From the NCBI GenBank assembly GCA_946405135.1, contig CAMJGD010000005.1, positions 1 through 64,000 of the forward strand: 64,000 nucleotides of DNA, written 5' to 3'. Below, in pieces: positions 10,101-18,583 of this stretch. The first letter of the stretch is position 1; each line of letters begins with the position of its first letter. The notes under the pieces were generated by a model. The model saw nothing but the letters and a program-made list of their open reading frames with translations. It was not told where the DNA came from and ran no database searches. Position numbers and translations under genes: made by a program. This DNA comes from an uncultured Clostridiaceae bacterium. Its GTDB lineage: Bacteria; Bacillota; Clostridia; Clostridiales; Clostridiaceae.

Positions 10101-11916
10101 TGAAAAGGTTGATGAAGGAAAGCCTACAGAACATTACAAATATGAAGGCTGGTGGGGATATGATTCCATGCCAGTTATACAAGATTTGAAGGGTTCAGAA
10201 TATAATGTAGAAACTTGGGCAGATGAAATAATAGACGGAAAAGATTCAAATACTAGATATTGGCTAAGACAAGGCTCTAATGGATGGAGACTTGATGTGG
10301 CAAATGAAGTATCTGACGAGACTTGGCAGCATTTTAGAACTGCAGTTAAGGAAGAAGGAGACAATGTAATTATAGGAGAGATATGGACAGATGCCTCCAA
10401 GTATTTGCTAGGAGATATGTATGATTCTGTAATGAACTATAGATTTAGAGAAGCAGTTTTAGGTTATTTAAGAGATAACAAGCCAGCTCAAGAAATAATG
10501 AATCAGCTTGAATTAATCAGGGAACAGTATCCTGAAGAAGCTTTCTATGCTATGATGAATCTTGTGGATTCTCATGATACAGAGAGAATACTTACTTCCT
10601 TAGACGGAGTAGTTAAAGATAAAAATGATGACATAATAGCAGAAGAGGTTTCAGAAAAAGCAAAAAAACTTCAGCAGTTAGTACCTCTTATTCAGATGAC
10701 TTATGCAGGAGCACCATGTATTTATTATGGTGATGAAGCTGGTATGGTAGGAGCAAAGGACCCTGATAATAGAAGAGCTATGGTTTGGGGTAAAGGAGAC
10801 AAAGAAACTGTTGAGACTTATGCCAAATTTGCTAATTTAAGAAACAACTATGAAGTATTAAGAACAGGTAAAGTAGCTCCTGCAAAAGTAGAAGGCAGTG
10901 AAGATGTATTAGCTTATGAAAGATATTTAAATGATGAAGAGGCATTAGTTGTAATGAACAGAAGTGAAAAGCCTGTAAAGGTATATGTTCATGTAAGCAA
11001 TATTGCAAATGGCTCAAGTTTAAAAAATGCATTAACTGGAGAAACTTATACTGTTTCCCAAGGTAAAATCACATTGAACCTAAAAGACATAAGTGGAGTA
11101 GTACTTGTAAGTGATTATAAGGAAATCAAGGTAAATGTTGAAGGACTTAAAGATGCTTATGATTCTAAATATATAGTTAAAAATACTAAGGCTCCAAAAA
11201 CTGATGAAGGGCTTGTAAAAGATATCAAAGAAGCAGCTAAAAAAGGACAAAAGGAAGCATTAATATCAAATATTCCTGAAGAAATAAGCAGCCAGATTAT
11301 AAATGCTTGCAAAGAAAACAATATTAAGCCTGTAATAAGAAGAGGAAACGTTACTTTCACAGTGGAAAATCCTGATGAATTGCTTCAAACTATTAAGTTA
11401 TCAGGAAATACAGGATTAATATTGAAAGTAGAAGACGAAATTCAAAATCAGGAAGCAGCAAAAATATTAAAAAATAAATTCAAACCAGGTTTATTTAAAG
11501 AATTGAACATTGAGAATAACCTTTTAGAGGGTAAATTTAATTCAAAAGTTAAGGTCTCTGTTAAAATTGACTCAGAATATAATGGCAGAAAACTCTATGT
11601 GTATTATATAGATAAAGCAGGAAATCCTAATCTTGTTGAAGAGGTTATGTGCAAGGATGGAAACATAGAATTTGCTATTACTCACTGCAGTGATTATGTT
11701 ATAACAGATAAGCCTTTAATTGAAATCAGTAATGAAAATGAAGACATTAAACATAGTACTATTTCAAAAGAAAATGTTTCTGATAAAAATAAGGATAAGC
11801 TTAAAAAGGATCTTCCAAAGACAGGAGAAACACCATTAGAAGCTGTTATCCTATTTGGATTAATAGTATCCTTATCAGGAGTAGAACTTTTAAAAAGAGG
11901 GAGTAAAATTAAGTAA
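7105..11916 (+). CDS. LPXTG-anchored amylopullulanase-like GH13 glycoside hydrolase
   Basis: A 1603-residue secreted enzyme predicted to cut alpha-1,4 and perhaps alpha-1,6 bonds in starch, glycogen or pullulan. Order: signal peptide (1-34); three X25/SusE-like starch-binding modules (about 45-345), each ending in DSINN or DSVNN; a CBM48-like Ig module (about 350-440); a fourth X25 module (about 445-545); a linker and neopullulanase-type N-domain (about 640-755); the GH13 barrel (about 760-1290); a C-terminal beta domain; a surface domain; then LPKTG at 1570-1574, a hydrophobic helix and a basic tail. All four GH13 regions are present: DGVYNH (924-929), nucleophile Asp1064 in GWRLDVANE, acid Glu1092 in IIGEIW and Asp1158 in VDSHDTE. 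A sortase substrate; no sortase lies in this window. Probably CcpA-regulated through the upstream cre-like site. Confidence 0.92.
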   Translation: MKKRKSTNKFISYFMSFIFMLTLINVPGIKTKAEEGNISIASDAMAVLTGDFLKAQGLGSDWAPDKHDIVMKEFHNGVYMAELDFKSAGDFSYKIAMNGSWDENYGKDGSKGGDNISLKVDKAQKVNFLFDYKNKKIFDSINNKDYFKKSATLVGNLAQSGGKDWVPSELSYDLDYIGNGFYKKVFDLKAGNYEYKVAYNHDWNNGEIGSNIAFKLDKDSKVTILANPYLNLCVDSINNMEILNAYSIIGDVRDNDTWEAAAKGYELDYIGHGKFIYTKFLSAKEYGYKACVNYSWDGGGIPGNGNASLKLDKDKYVVFVVDAVRGKIYDSVNNPEDVAEALGLQKKPSVLKSPVINANGTVTFNYKDESAEKVYLAGSMTDWQNGKKLMTKDKQGVWSITLRLGDEEKGYEYKFIAGDKWVKDPLNDKTSNDNSLLKFPKYEGRKVVIAGTIQGVAGENNWTPSSDKTKMTYKGKGLYELLIKNVPAGKYEYKVAMGSWDPENYGLNGKLYGDNISLVVDKPQDITFFYNDDSHLVVDSISYKTVNVFLKGSGIEETKLTDDGLTGIYSAKLNLKKGVYEDLILEIRDDSSKVIKTIKLSRLEIKEDSRLVTLSYDPVTEMGFNDASSEKINTNELYFNSKELNYKKPFGAVKSGEEIAFNLKAGKDKITLAKMVINTPEGTKVLDMSKDGSFDADHDRWTLKQSFDKLGNYKYYFIVTNGSDIKAYGDDDGFLGEGKGDELGKVKPYEFNIYKADFKTPDWMKHAVVYQIFPDRFFNGDNSNDYLQKYARGIAPYEFYEDWYAIPENPNLAYERNENGNFKVDKDGKPVVKEGYKGTVGDGYKNIWCNEMYGGDLKGINQKLDYLQSLGVNVLYLNPISKSISNHRYDTTDYREVDPLLGHMDDFVNLSKEAKIRGMHVILDGVYNHVSDDSIYFDRYGKYMTKNKPLGAYQYWSRVYDIMNLKGVNQQEAEKQVMSDLASKGITDFHYKDWFRVENEKVDEGKPTEHYKYEGWWGYDSMPVIQDLKGSEYNVETWADEIIDGKDSNTRYWLRQGSNGWRLDVANEVSDETWQHFRTAVKEEGDNVIIGEIWTDASKYLLGDMYDSVMNYRFREAVLGYLRDNKPAQEIMNQLELIREQYPEEAFYAMMNLVDSHDTERILTSLDGVVKDKNDDIIAEEVSEKAKKLQQLVPLIQMTYAGAPCIYYGDEAGMVGAKDPDNRRAMVWGKGDKETVETYAKFANLRNNYEVLRTGKVAPAKVEGSEDVLAYERYLNDEEALVVMNRSEKPVKVYVHVSNIANGSSLKNALTGETYTVSQGKITLNLKDISGVVLVSDYKEIKVNVEGLKDAYDSKYIVKNTKAPKTDEGLVKDIKEAAKKGQKEALISNIPEEISSQIINACKENNIKPVIRRGNVTFTVENPDELLQTIKLSGNTGLILKVEDEIQNQEAAKILKNKFKPGLFKELNIENNLLEGKFNSKVKVSVKIDSEYNGRKLYVYYIDKAGNPNLVEEVMCKDGNIEFAITHCSDYVITDKPLIEISNENEDIKHSTISKENVSDKNKDKLKKDLPKTGETPLEAVILFGLIVSLSGVELLKRGSKIK

Positions 11917-11952
11917 TATACTGCTAAAAATTTTATAGAATTAATTAATTTT

Positions 11953-11985
11953 AAAGGAGCTGTTTTATAAAATGGCTCCTTTTAG
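11953..11985 (+). terminator. Hairpin after the amylopullulanase gene
   Basis: AAAGGAGC at 11953-11960 pairs with GCTCCTTT at 11975-11982 across a 14-base loop. The T tract is short, so termination may be weak. Confidence 0.55.
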
Positions 11986-12152
11986 TATGGTTTTAGCTAT
12001 GTTTGGTAACTTATGCATAAGCTCTTTAATTTAAATTATTTTGGAAAATTGTAAATATTGTTGCAAACTTTTAAATAAATTAGTAATATTGTATTACATA
12101 AGTAAATTTTATTGGAGCTTTATACAAAATTATTTATGAGAGGAGTGGTAAT

Positions 12153-13877
12153 GTGCTAAAGAATATGAAAATAAGAAATAAAATTGCTTTAGGATTTTCT
12201 TTGATTCTTCTGGTTATGCTTGGAGTTATAACTATGTCTTATAAAAGTTTAGTTAAGCAGACTGAGGCTGTAGATATGAATTTGTATACCTATGAAGTTA
12301 TGCAAGAGTCAGATAGTCTTCTTATTAACCTTCTTAATATGGAAACTTCCATAAGGGGATATGCAATAACCGGGGATAATGATTTTTTAGAGCCCTTCAA
12401 AAAGGCACAAGAAGAATTTAAAATTCATTATAATAAAATAAATAAATTGACTGCAGATAATGAAGTGCAGCAAAATAATATTAAGGCCCTTAATAGCTCT
12501 GTAAACACTTGGATAGAAAGAGAAGCTAATTCAATTATAGATTTAAGAGAAAAAGTTAAAAAAGGAGAGCTTACAGAGGATAGGGTAGCTTATTTTATAG
12601 CATCTAAACAAGGCAAGAAGGATATGGATGATATAAAAGCAATAGTAATGAAAATAGATGATGAAGAAAAAAGATTACTAGATTTAAGAAGGGAGACTAT
12701 GGATGCAACCAAGAGAAATACTATTGCTATAATGGTAACCGGTTCCATAGTTTCTATAGCTATCTGTTTTTCCATACTTTATATCATAACATCTTTAGTA
12801 GTTAAGCCTATGAATAAACTTAAAATTAATCTAGAAGAGCTAGCAACAAGTGGTGGAGACTTAACTAAAAATATAGATATTCATTCAAAAGATGAAATAG
12901 GTGCTTTAGCAACTTCTGTAAACGAATTCTTAAATAATATGAGAGACATAATTCAAGAGGTTAATGAAAATACTCATGAAACAGCAGCTCTGGTAGATCA
13001 AATAGCTTTAGATATGGGAAATTTAAATTTTGATATTTCTAATGTAAGTAAAACCACAGAAGAATTATCGGCTAGCATGGAGGAGACTGCAGCTTCTACA
13101 GAAGAAATGAACTCTACAGCAGATGAGATATCTCAATCCATAAAGTTTTCATCGCAAAAGGCCCAAAATGGGGTTAACCAAGTGGTAGAGATAAGGGATA
13201 GAGCAGAAATGGTACGAAGCAACGCATTAAAGGCTAAAGAAGAATCTATAAGTATATATGAAGATGCAAAAGCAAAACTTGAAAGTGCCATAGAAAAATC
13301 AAAAATAGTAGAGCAAATAAATATATTTTCAGAAACTATACTGGAAATATCCTCAGAAACGAATCTCTTGGCGTTAAATGCAGCTATAGAAGCAGCAAGA
13401 GCAGGGGAAGCAGGCAAGGGATTTTCCGTAGTAGCAGATGAAATAAGAATTTTAGCAGAACAGTCTAATAATACTGTAGAAGAAATAAAGAAAGTAACAG
13501 CAGATGTAGTATTAGCGGTGGAAGAACTTTCAGCTTCATCTCTTAAAGTGCTAGAATATATAAACAAAAATGTTATAGAAGATTATGACAGTCTTGTAGG
13601 TATAGGAGAGAGCTATAAACGGGATGCAGACTTTGTTGATGATCTGGTGAATGAATTTAGTACTACTTCAGAGCAGATAGCTGCAGCTACAGAAAACTTG
13701 GTAAAAGTTATAAATGAAATAACACAAGCATCCTATCATGGTGCACAAAATACAAGCAATATAGTTCAAAGCACATTATATGTAAATGAAAAATCTAAAA
13801 AGGTTATAGATGGATCAGAAAAAGCAAAAGAAAATATGCACAAGCTTTCAGAAGTGGTATCTAAATTTATAGTATGA
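12153..13877 (+). CDS. Methyl-accepting chemotaxis protein with CHASE3-like sensor
   Basis: A 574-residue transmembrane chemoreceptor that signals to CheA/CheW. TM1 is about residues 11-30. The extracellular helical domain (31-190) carries a CHASE3-type motif ([19 protein letters not shown]). TM2 is about 192-214, then HAMP (to about 270) and the coiled-coil signalling domain with the conserved tip [20 protein letters not shown]. Start: GTG 12153 with AGGAG 7 bases upstream; the overlapping ATG at 12151 runs straight into a stop. It ends shortly before a bidirectional terminator. No ligand is evident: CHASE3 domains sense unknown signals. Confidence 0.92.
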   Translation: MLKNMKIRNKIALGFSLILLVMLGVITMSYKSLVKQTEAVDMNLYTYEVMQESDSLLINLLNMETSIRGYAITGDNDFLEPFKKAQEEFKIHYNKINKLTADNEVQQNNIKALNSSVNTWIEREANSIIDLREKVKKGELTEDRVAYFIASKQGKKDMDDIKAIVMKIDDEEKRLLDLRRETMDATKRNTIAIMVTGSIVSIAICFSILYIITSLVVKPMNKLKINLEELATSGGDLTKNIDIHSKDEIGALATSVNEFLNNMRDIIQEVNENTHETAALVDQIALDMGNLNFDISNVSKTTEELSASMEETAASTEEMNSTADEISQSIKFSSQKAQNGVNQVVEIRDRAEMVRSNALKAKEESISIYEDAKAKLESAIEKSKIVEQINIFSETILEISSETNLLALNAAIEAARAGEAGKGFSVVADEIRILAEQSNNTVEEIKKVTADVVLAVEELSASSLKVLEYINKNVIEDYDSLVGIGESYKRDADFVDDLVNEFSTTSEQIAAATENLVKVINEITQASYHGAQNTSNIVQSTLYVNEKSKKVIDGSEKAKENMHKLSEVVSKFIV

Positions 13878-13898
13878 TTGATTTAAAATAAAGTAAAA

Positions 13899-13930
13899 AA
13901 AGATAAAACCTTAAGGGTTTTATCTTTTTT
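13899..13930. terminator. Bidirectional terminator between the chemoreceptor and pssA
   Basis: AGATAAAACC (13901-13910) pairs with GGTTTTATCT (13916-13925), flanked by A-rich sequence on the left and T-rich on the right, so it can serve both converging genes. It overlaps the stop codon of pssA. Confidence 0.85.
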
Positions 13931-14438
13931 GAATCTTTATATTGCTTACCATTAAATAAGATAAAAATATAGCTAGTAAAACTGATATCATAGGGTGTAC
14001 ATTTTTGCTGCCAGGAATTAGAGCAAATAAAGCAAGAATTCCACCTGCAAAGGTTATTGGTATTCCAGTAAATATTCCATCAAAGGTGGAAATATTGTAT
14101 CTTGCTAATCTATAAGCTCCTGCTATAGGGAAAGCCAAAATAGTTAAATAACCCAATAGTCCCATGTCATGTAATCCGTATAGATTGAATATTAAAAATG
14201 CGGGCGCAACACCAAAAGATATTAAATCGCATAAAGAATCTAGTTCCTTACCTATTTCGCTGGAAACATTTAAAGCTCTTGCAACTCTTCCATCGTATCT
14301 ATCAGCAAGTCCAGCAAGTAGTATAAACAAACTAGCCAAAGCAAAATTATCTTCATAAGTCATCACTAAAGAAATGATTCCACACCCCAAGTTGGTGAGA
14401 GTTAACATATTTGGTATAGATTTTTTAAAACTTGACAT
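13920..14438 (-). CDS. pssA: CDP-diacylglycerol-serine O-phosphatidyltransferase
   Basis: A 172-residue integral membrane enzyme that makes phosphatidylserine from CDP-diacylglycerol and serine, the precursor of phosphatidylethanolamine. The CDP-alcohol phosphotransferase signature DG(X)2AR(X)8G(X)3D(X)3D is visible at about residues 49-70 (DGRVAR...GKELDSLCD). The remainder forms five to six membrane helices. Length fits the short Bacillus/Clostridium class II enzyme. AAGGGGG precedes the ATG. No psd (decarboxylase) neighbour is present; many clostridia keep them together, so psd must lie elsewhere if present. Confidence 0.9.
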   Translation of the reverse strand: MSSFKKSIPNMLTLTNLGCGIISLVMTYEDNFALASLFILLAGLADRYDGRVARALNVSSEIGKELDSLCDLISFGVAPAFLIFNLYGLHDMGLLGYLTILAFPIAGAYRLARYNISTFDGIFTGIPITFAGGILALFALIPGSKNVHPMISVLLAIFLSYLMVSNIKIQKR

Positions 14439-14832
14439 ACTTATCTTATCCCCCTTAAATCCATCTTTGATATTTTATATTAATTATAAAAGAGCAAGTT
14501 TTAATTTACAATATAACTATGTTACAAAATATCATTTTAATATTACATTTTTGTAACATTGTATTCTATAAATAATGCTTTATTCGTATAACACTTATTA
14601 TATCACTAATTTAAAGAATGGTTGCTTATATATTCTTAAATATATCTTAAATATACCTTAAAAGTTTTTATTATATTTAAATTGGAGAAATTAGGTTATA
14701 ATTACATATCTAAAATATGGTATAATCTTTTTACTATCATAAAATAAGATGTATCATCATATTATAAAAAATGTATATATAGGGTGTAAAGAAATTAGGA
14801 TAATGTGAATTCATAAATTGAGGTGGAAGTCT
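14439..14832. other. Divergent intergenic region, no gene seen
   Basis: About 390 bases with runs of A and T and scattered TATAAT-like hexamers (for example GGTATAATC near 14718-14726). No coding frame, repeat or recognised RNA structure. Promoters for pssA and the CPBP protease must lie here. Confidence 0.45.
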
Positions 14833-15714
14833 ATGAATTTTTTTAGAAAAATAGAAAAGAATATAACTAATACAATGCCTATAGGTTTTTGGATGGGAAT
14901 ATGGATACTTATATTATGGAGTATACTAGAATTAGCTTTAGGTATAATACCTAGTATTGTTTTTGAGTATTCAATAAAATCGAAAGAAATATTAGCGTAT
15001 GTGGAGTTGATAGTTAAATTTATTATAGAGATAATTACTTTAAAAATTATAATAAAAATATATTCTAAAAATAAAGATATATCAGAAGACTATTATGAGG
15101 AATCTAGAAATATTATTAAGAAACCTATAGACAAAAAGTATTTTATTTTTATAGCCTTAATAGTACTTTCGTATATTCACATTATGGACGGAACTATAAG
15201 CCACTTTATAGATATATTACCTGCACCAGAATTTATTGAAGAGGCTTTTGAAGAAGCTTATAAGTTTCCTGTAGCTTTTTCTTTAAGTGCTTCCATAATT
15301 GCTCCAATTATTGAGGAGATACTCTGTAGAGGAATACTATTTAATGGACTGCTTAAAAAATATGGCAGTAAAAAAGCTGTAATATTTTCAGCTTTATTGT
15401 TTGCAATAATGCATTTAAATTTACAACAGGGTATAAATGCATTCTTTCTTGGTATTATATTTGCATTAATTTATTTAAAAACAGGTTCTATTTACTTATG
15501 TATTTTTGGCCATTTGGTAAATAATACTGTAGTTAGCATTCAAAGCTTTACAGGCGTTTACGATTTTATATTTAGATTTGGTATAATAACAAACAGCATA
15601 ATATCAATTATAATAGGTCTAATATCAGGAGTTTTAGCTTATGCAATCTTTAAAAAGTATACAGATATAGAAGAAAATCAGATATTAGGGTTTAACAATG
15701 TAAAATTGCATTAA
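14833..15714 (+). CDS. CPBP family intramembrane metalloprotease
   Basis: A 293-residue membrane protein of the CAAX protease/bacteriocin-processing (CPBP, Abi) family. Family motifs lie in the C-terminal half: IIEEILCRGILFNG (EEXXXR, motif 1), FAIMHLN with the second metal-ligand His, and GHLVNNT (motif 3). About eight membrane helices surround them. Members act in bacteriocin self-immunity, prenyl-CAAX-like cleavage or protein sorting; the substrate here is unknown. Start: GAGGTGG at 14820-14826 precedes ATG 14833; the longer frame from 14818 begins inside the ribosome site. No bacteriocin genes are adjacent, so a housekeeping or stress role is more likely. Confidence 0.85.
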   Translation: MNFFRKIEKNITNTMPIGFWMGIWILILWSILELALGIIPSIVFEYSIKSKEILAYVELIVKFIIEIITLKIIIKIYSKNKDISEDYYEESRNIIKKPIDKKYFIFIALIVLSYIHIMDGTISHFIDILPAPEFIEEAFEEAYKFPVAFSLSASIIAPIIEEILCRGILFNGLLKKYGSKKAVIFSALLFAIMHLNLQQGINAFFLGIIFALIYLKTGSIYLCIFGHLVNNTVVSIQSFTGVYDFIFRFGIITNSIISIIIGLISGVLAYAIFKKYTDIEENQILGFNNVKLH

Positions 15715-15730
15715 GAATAATTGCCCAAAA

Positions 15731-15778
15731 ATAGAAATAGGGCTTTAACTTAGTAAAAGTTAAAAGCTCTATTTCTAT
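15731..15778. terminator. Bidirectional terminator between CPBP protease and cbiO
   Basis: A long stem with small mismatches: ATAGAAATAGGGCTTTAACTT (15731-15751) pairs with AAGTTAAAAGCTCTATTTCTAT (15757-15778). It lies between converging genes. Confidence 0.85.
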
Positions 15779-15783
15779 CTGCT

Positions 15784-16509
15784 TTATTTTATATTATTTT
15801 TTATTAAAAATTCATTATCACTTATTACGTCATCATATTTATCATCTCTAATGATAGTATGATTTTCAGAAAACACTATACATCTTTCAAAAATGCCTTC
15901 TACGTATTCAAAATCATGAGTAGAGCATATAATAGTTTTTCCAGCTTTATTTAAATTTAAAATCAATTCTTTTAAAAATCTTTTGCCCTTAGGATCTATT
16001 TGATTCATGGGTTCATCTAATACTAAAATATCAGGATTCATTGATAATATGCTAGCTAGAGCAACTTTCTTTTTTTCACCACCGCTTAAATTGAGAGGCG
16101 ATCTATGCTTTATATCTGTAATGCTTAAAAGCTCTAAGCAATCTTGAACCCTTTTATGTATATCTTCTTCTCTTAAACCCATTTGTTTTGGTGCAAAAGC
16201 TACCTCTTCGTAAACGTTAGGGCAGAACAGCTGATGCTCTACATTTTGAAATAAAAATCCTATGTTTTTATGAAAAGCTTTAGAATATTTAGGTTTATCT
16301 AGTTTATCTTTAGTTATTTCTTCACCCTTTAAGCAGTAGCTTCCTGAGGTTGGGAGAAGTATTCCGTTTACTATTTTTAAAAAAGTAGATTTACCACTGC
16401 CATTAGGACCTATTATGGCTACAGATTCTCCACTAGTTATAGTTAAATTTATATTTTGTAATGCTTCTACATTATTATAACTAAAAAATACATTTTTAAA
16501 TTCTATCAT
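15784..16509 (-). CDS. cbiO: Energy-coupling ATPase of a cobalt/nickel transporter
   Basis: A 241-residue ABC ATPase that powers the CbiMQO uptake complex on the cytoplasmic side. Visible motifs: Walker A GPNGSGKST, Q-loop in LFQNVEH, signature LSGGEKKKVALA, Walker B ILVLDEP and the switch His in STHD. Start: the frame extends to 16548 and would overlap cbiQ, but AAGGTG lies 6 bases before the ATG at 16509, giving the usual MIEFKNV start. Last gene of cbiM-cbiQ-cbiO. Confidence 0.9.
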   Translation of the reverse strand: MIEFKNVFFSYNNVEALQNINLTITSGESVAIIGPNGSGKSTFLKIVNGILLPTSGSYCLKGEEITKDKLDKPKYSKAFHKNIGFLFQNVEHQLFCPNVYEEVAFAPKQMGLREEDIHKRVQDCLELLSITDIKHRSPLNLSGGEKKKVALASILSMNPDILVLDEPMNQIDPKGKRFLKELILNLNKAGKTIICSTHDFEYVEGIFERCIVFSENHTIIRDDKYDDVISDNEFLIKNNIK

Positions 16510-16541
16510 TGAGTACACCTTAAAATTAATATTTAGATTTT

Positions 16542-17330
16542 TTAACACATAAAAAATACTATTATAAAAAATAAATTGACTAGAATAAATATAAAATCCT
16601 TAATACACCATGAAAAATTCATAGGGTAATCATATTCTCCAGTAAAGCCCCTGCATATCATGGCTTCATAGGTATCTTCAGCCATATACTTTGACTTTAA
16701 AAATAAAACACCCATTATTTGATGCAATGAACGAAACTTATTTTCATTCTTTCCTATGGATTTTAATTTTAGTGCAGTAAGCATTTCTATAGATGCATTG
16801 CTTAATATCTGTATGTACTTGATGGTTATATGAAAAGTCAATATAAATATATTGGGTATGAATAATGCTTTAAAACTTTTTATTATGTATTCATTTTTAG
16901 TAGTATGGGACATTATATTTACAGAAATTACTGCAGTGAAAACTTTTATTATAATGGCTATACTGCTTTTGGTGTTACCCATAAGTATAGAAGGAATTAG
17001 TATAATTGCAGTAAATATAGGAACTACCATACTTACTTTTAATATATCTATTATATCCTCAGCTTGAAGAGAACTTAACACTAACATGTAATAGACTAAT
17101 ATGCAAAAAATGAAATACAAGTTTTTAGATAAACTGCTTAGCAGAATAATTGTTATTACACTTATAAGCTTAAGGAGTGGGTTTATTTCGTATATAAACC
17201 CACTTAAAGTATTGTCTTTGATTTTTATTATAGAAAGTATTTTTAATATTCCTTTAATGCTTTTGTCTATAAAGCTAATATCATCTTCACTAGGGATATA
17301 ATTATCATCTCTCATCAACCATTCTGGCAA
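16542..17330 (-). CDS. cbiQ: Energy-coupling transmembrane protein CbiQ
   Basis: A 262-residue EcfT-type membrane protein that couples the ATPase to the substrate-binding CbiM. It has a hydrophilic N-terminal extension, about six membrane segments, and a cytoplasmic loop near residues 185-230 (LKLKSIGKNE...AMICRGF) of the kind that contacts the ATPase; AMICRGF matches the conserved A-RG motif. The start is a TTG at 17330 with AAGGTGGTG 6 bases upstream; the ATG five codons later has no site of its own. It lies 12 bases after cbiM. Confidence 0.87.
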   Translation of the reverse strand: MPEWLMRDDNYIPSEDDISFIDKSIKGILKILSIIKIKDNTLSGFIYEINPLLKLISVITIILLSSLSKNLYFIFCILVYYMLVLSSLQAEDIIDILKVSMVVPIFTAIILIPSILMGNTKSSIAIIIKVFTAVISVNIMSHTTKNEYIIKSFKALFIPNIFILTFHITIKYIQILSNASIEMLTALKLKSIGKNENKFRSLHQIMGVLFLKSKYMAEDTYEAMICRGFTGEYDYPMNFSWCIKDFIFILVNLFFIIVFFMC

Positions 17331-17342
17331 TATTACACCACC

Positions 17343-18326
17343 TTATTGTGCTGCATTCACTTTTTTATTTTGTTTTCTGGTTCCTATAATTTTAAAAGTT
17401 ATTATTATTATAGCAATACCTGCTAAAGCAGACAATATATATCCTACATATTCAGGTAAACTTGCCACACTATAATCAGGCATAAGTGCGTTAAAATTTA
17501 TTCCTTTTTCGATACCCTGTGGAATAAATCCTACAACTTCTTTTATTTCATCTGTTCCCCACTCACCCCAAGCAGTGCCATTGGCTAGTAGACCAATAGG
17601 GCTTAAAACTACCATTAAGATTAATAGTCTTGTAATGGCTTTAGGGGTTTTATATGAACCTTCATATATAGTTTCGGGAGAAGCTTTTTTTATATAATAA
17701 TATACTCCTAAAGTTACTAAAGCTTCTATTACTCCAGCTACTAGAAGATGTGGTATCAACATAGCGGGTATAGATACATTTAAACCATAAGGACAGTAAA
17801 GGGGAACACCGCTAGCTGATTTAAACAAAGCTGGCTGAATACCAAATTCTATAGCTGCTAGTAGAGCTGCAGCATTTAAAGATACATAGGAAGCTATAAC
17901 TACAGCAATATAATCACTTTGCTTATTTTTAAATTTATTTTTTATAAAATTATAAACATAGTAAGCAACAAAAGGCATAACAAAAGCCATATTAAAGCAA
18001 TTGGCACCTAAAGCTAGTATACCACCATCCCCAAAAAATAAAGCTTGTACAACTAAAGCCATAGTTATACTGATTACGGAAGCAAAAGGACCTATTAATA
18101 TGGCTGAAAGAGCAGCACCTACTGCATGACCAGTAGTTCCTCCTGGCAAAGGAACATTAAACATCATTATGAGAAATGAGAATGCAGAACATACTCCAAG
18201 CATAGGTATTTTTTTAGGAGTTAATTCTTCCTTTACCTTTGTTACAGACTTTTTCCAAACAGGAATCATGGCAGCTCCAAATACTGCACAGGTTGATGGA
18301 CTTAAATAATTGTCAGGAATATGCAT
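17343..18326 (-). CDS. cbiM: Cobalt/nickel transport protein CbiM with fused C-terminal domain
   Basis: A 327-residue substrate-specificity subunit. The N-terminus MHIPDNYLS supplies the His2 that binds the metal in CbiM/NikM once the chain is inserted. Residues 1-215 are the canonical CbiM helices (LPGGTTGHAVGAALSA, FGDGGILALGANCFNMAF). The C-terminal 110 residues hold a helix, an extracellular stretch (GEWGTDEIKEVVGFIP) and a last membrane helix, resembling the CbiN/NikN-type module fused in other NikMN and CbiM proteins, so no separate cbiN is needed. Cobalt or nickel cannot be decided. GGGGGG precedes the ATG. No cobalamin riboswitch was seen upstream. Confidence 0.88.
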   Translation of the reverse strand: MHIPDNYLSPSTCAVFGAAMIPVWKKSVTKVKEELTPKKIPMLGVCSAFSFLIMMFNVPLPGGTTGHAVGAALSAILIGPFASVISITMALVVQALFFGDGGILALGANCFNMAFVMPFVAYYVYNFIKNKFKNKQSDYIAVVIASYVSLNAAALLAAIEFGIQPALFKSASGVPLYCPYGLNVSIPAMLIPHLLVAGVIEALVTLGVYYYIKKASPETIYEGSYKTPKAITRLLILMVVLSPIGLLANGTAWGEWGTDEIKEVVGFIPQGIEKGINFNALMPDYSVASLPEYVGYILSALAGIAIIIITFKIIGTRKQNKKVNAAQ

Positions 18327-18583
18327 AAAAAGACCCCCCTTTTAATTTATACCAATAGTTAAAATATTTTAAATTACTATAAAATTATAACATGTATAGC
18401 ATATACAAATCAAATTATGCAGGTATAATAAATACTAAAAATGATTAATTGTATGCAAGTCTTACAGACAGATTTATAAATATTATCACCTTAACTTAAA
18501 TAAATTTCACTTTATTTAAAGTTTAATATATAATTTATATATTATATATATTTTTTTATTCAGTAAAAGTCGGAGGAGGTATT

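Noticed and set aside
11972..12034. A 20-codon frame starting within the hairpin after the amylopullulanase gene
   Set aside because: Although AAAGGAG lies 12 bases upstream, that element is one arm of the terminator stem, and the peptide has no features.
14833..15714. CPBP protease as a bacteriocin immunity gene
   Set aside because: No small leader peptide, ABC exporter or modification enzyme is adjacent, so only the protease family is called.
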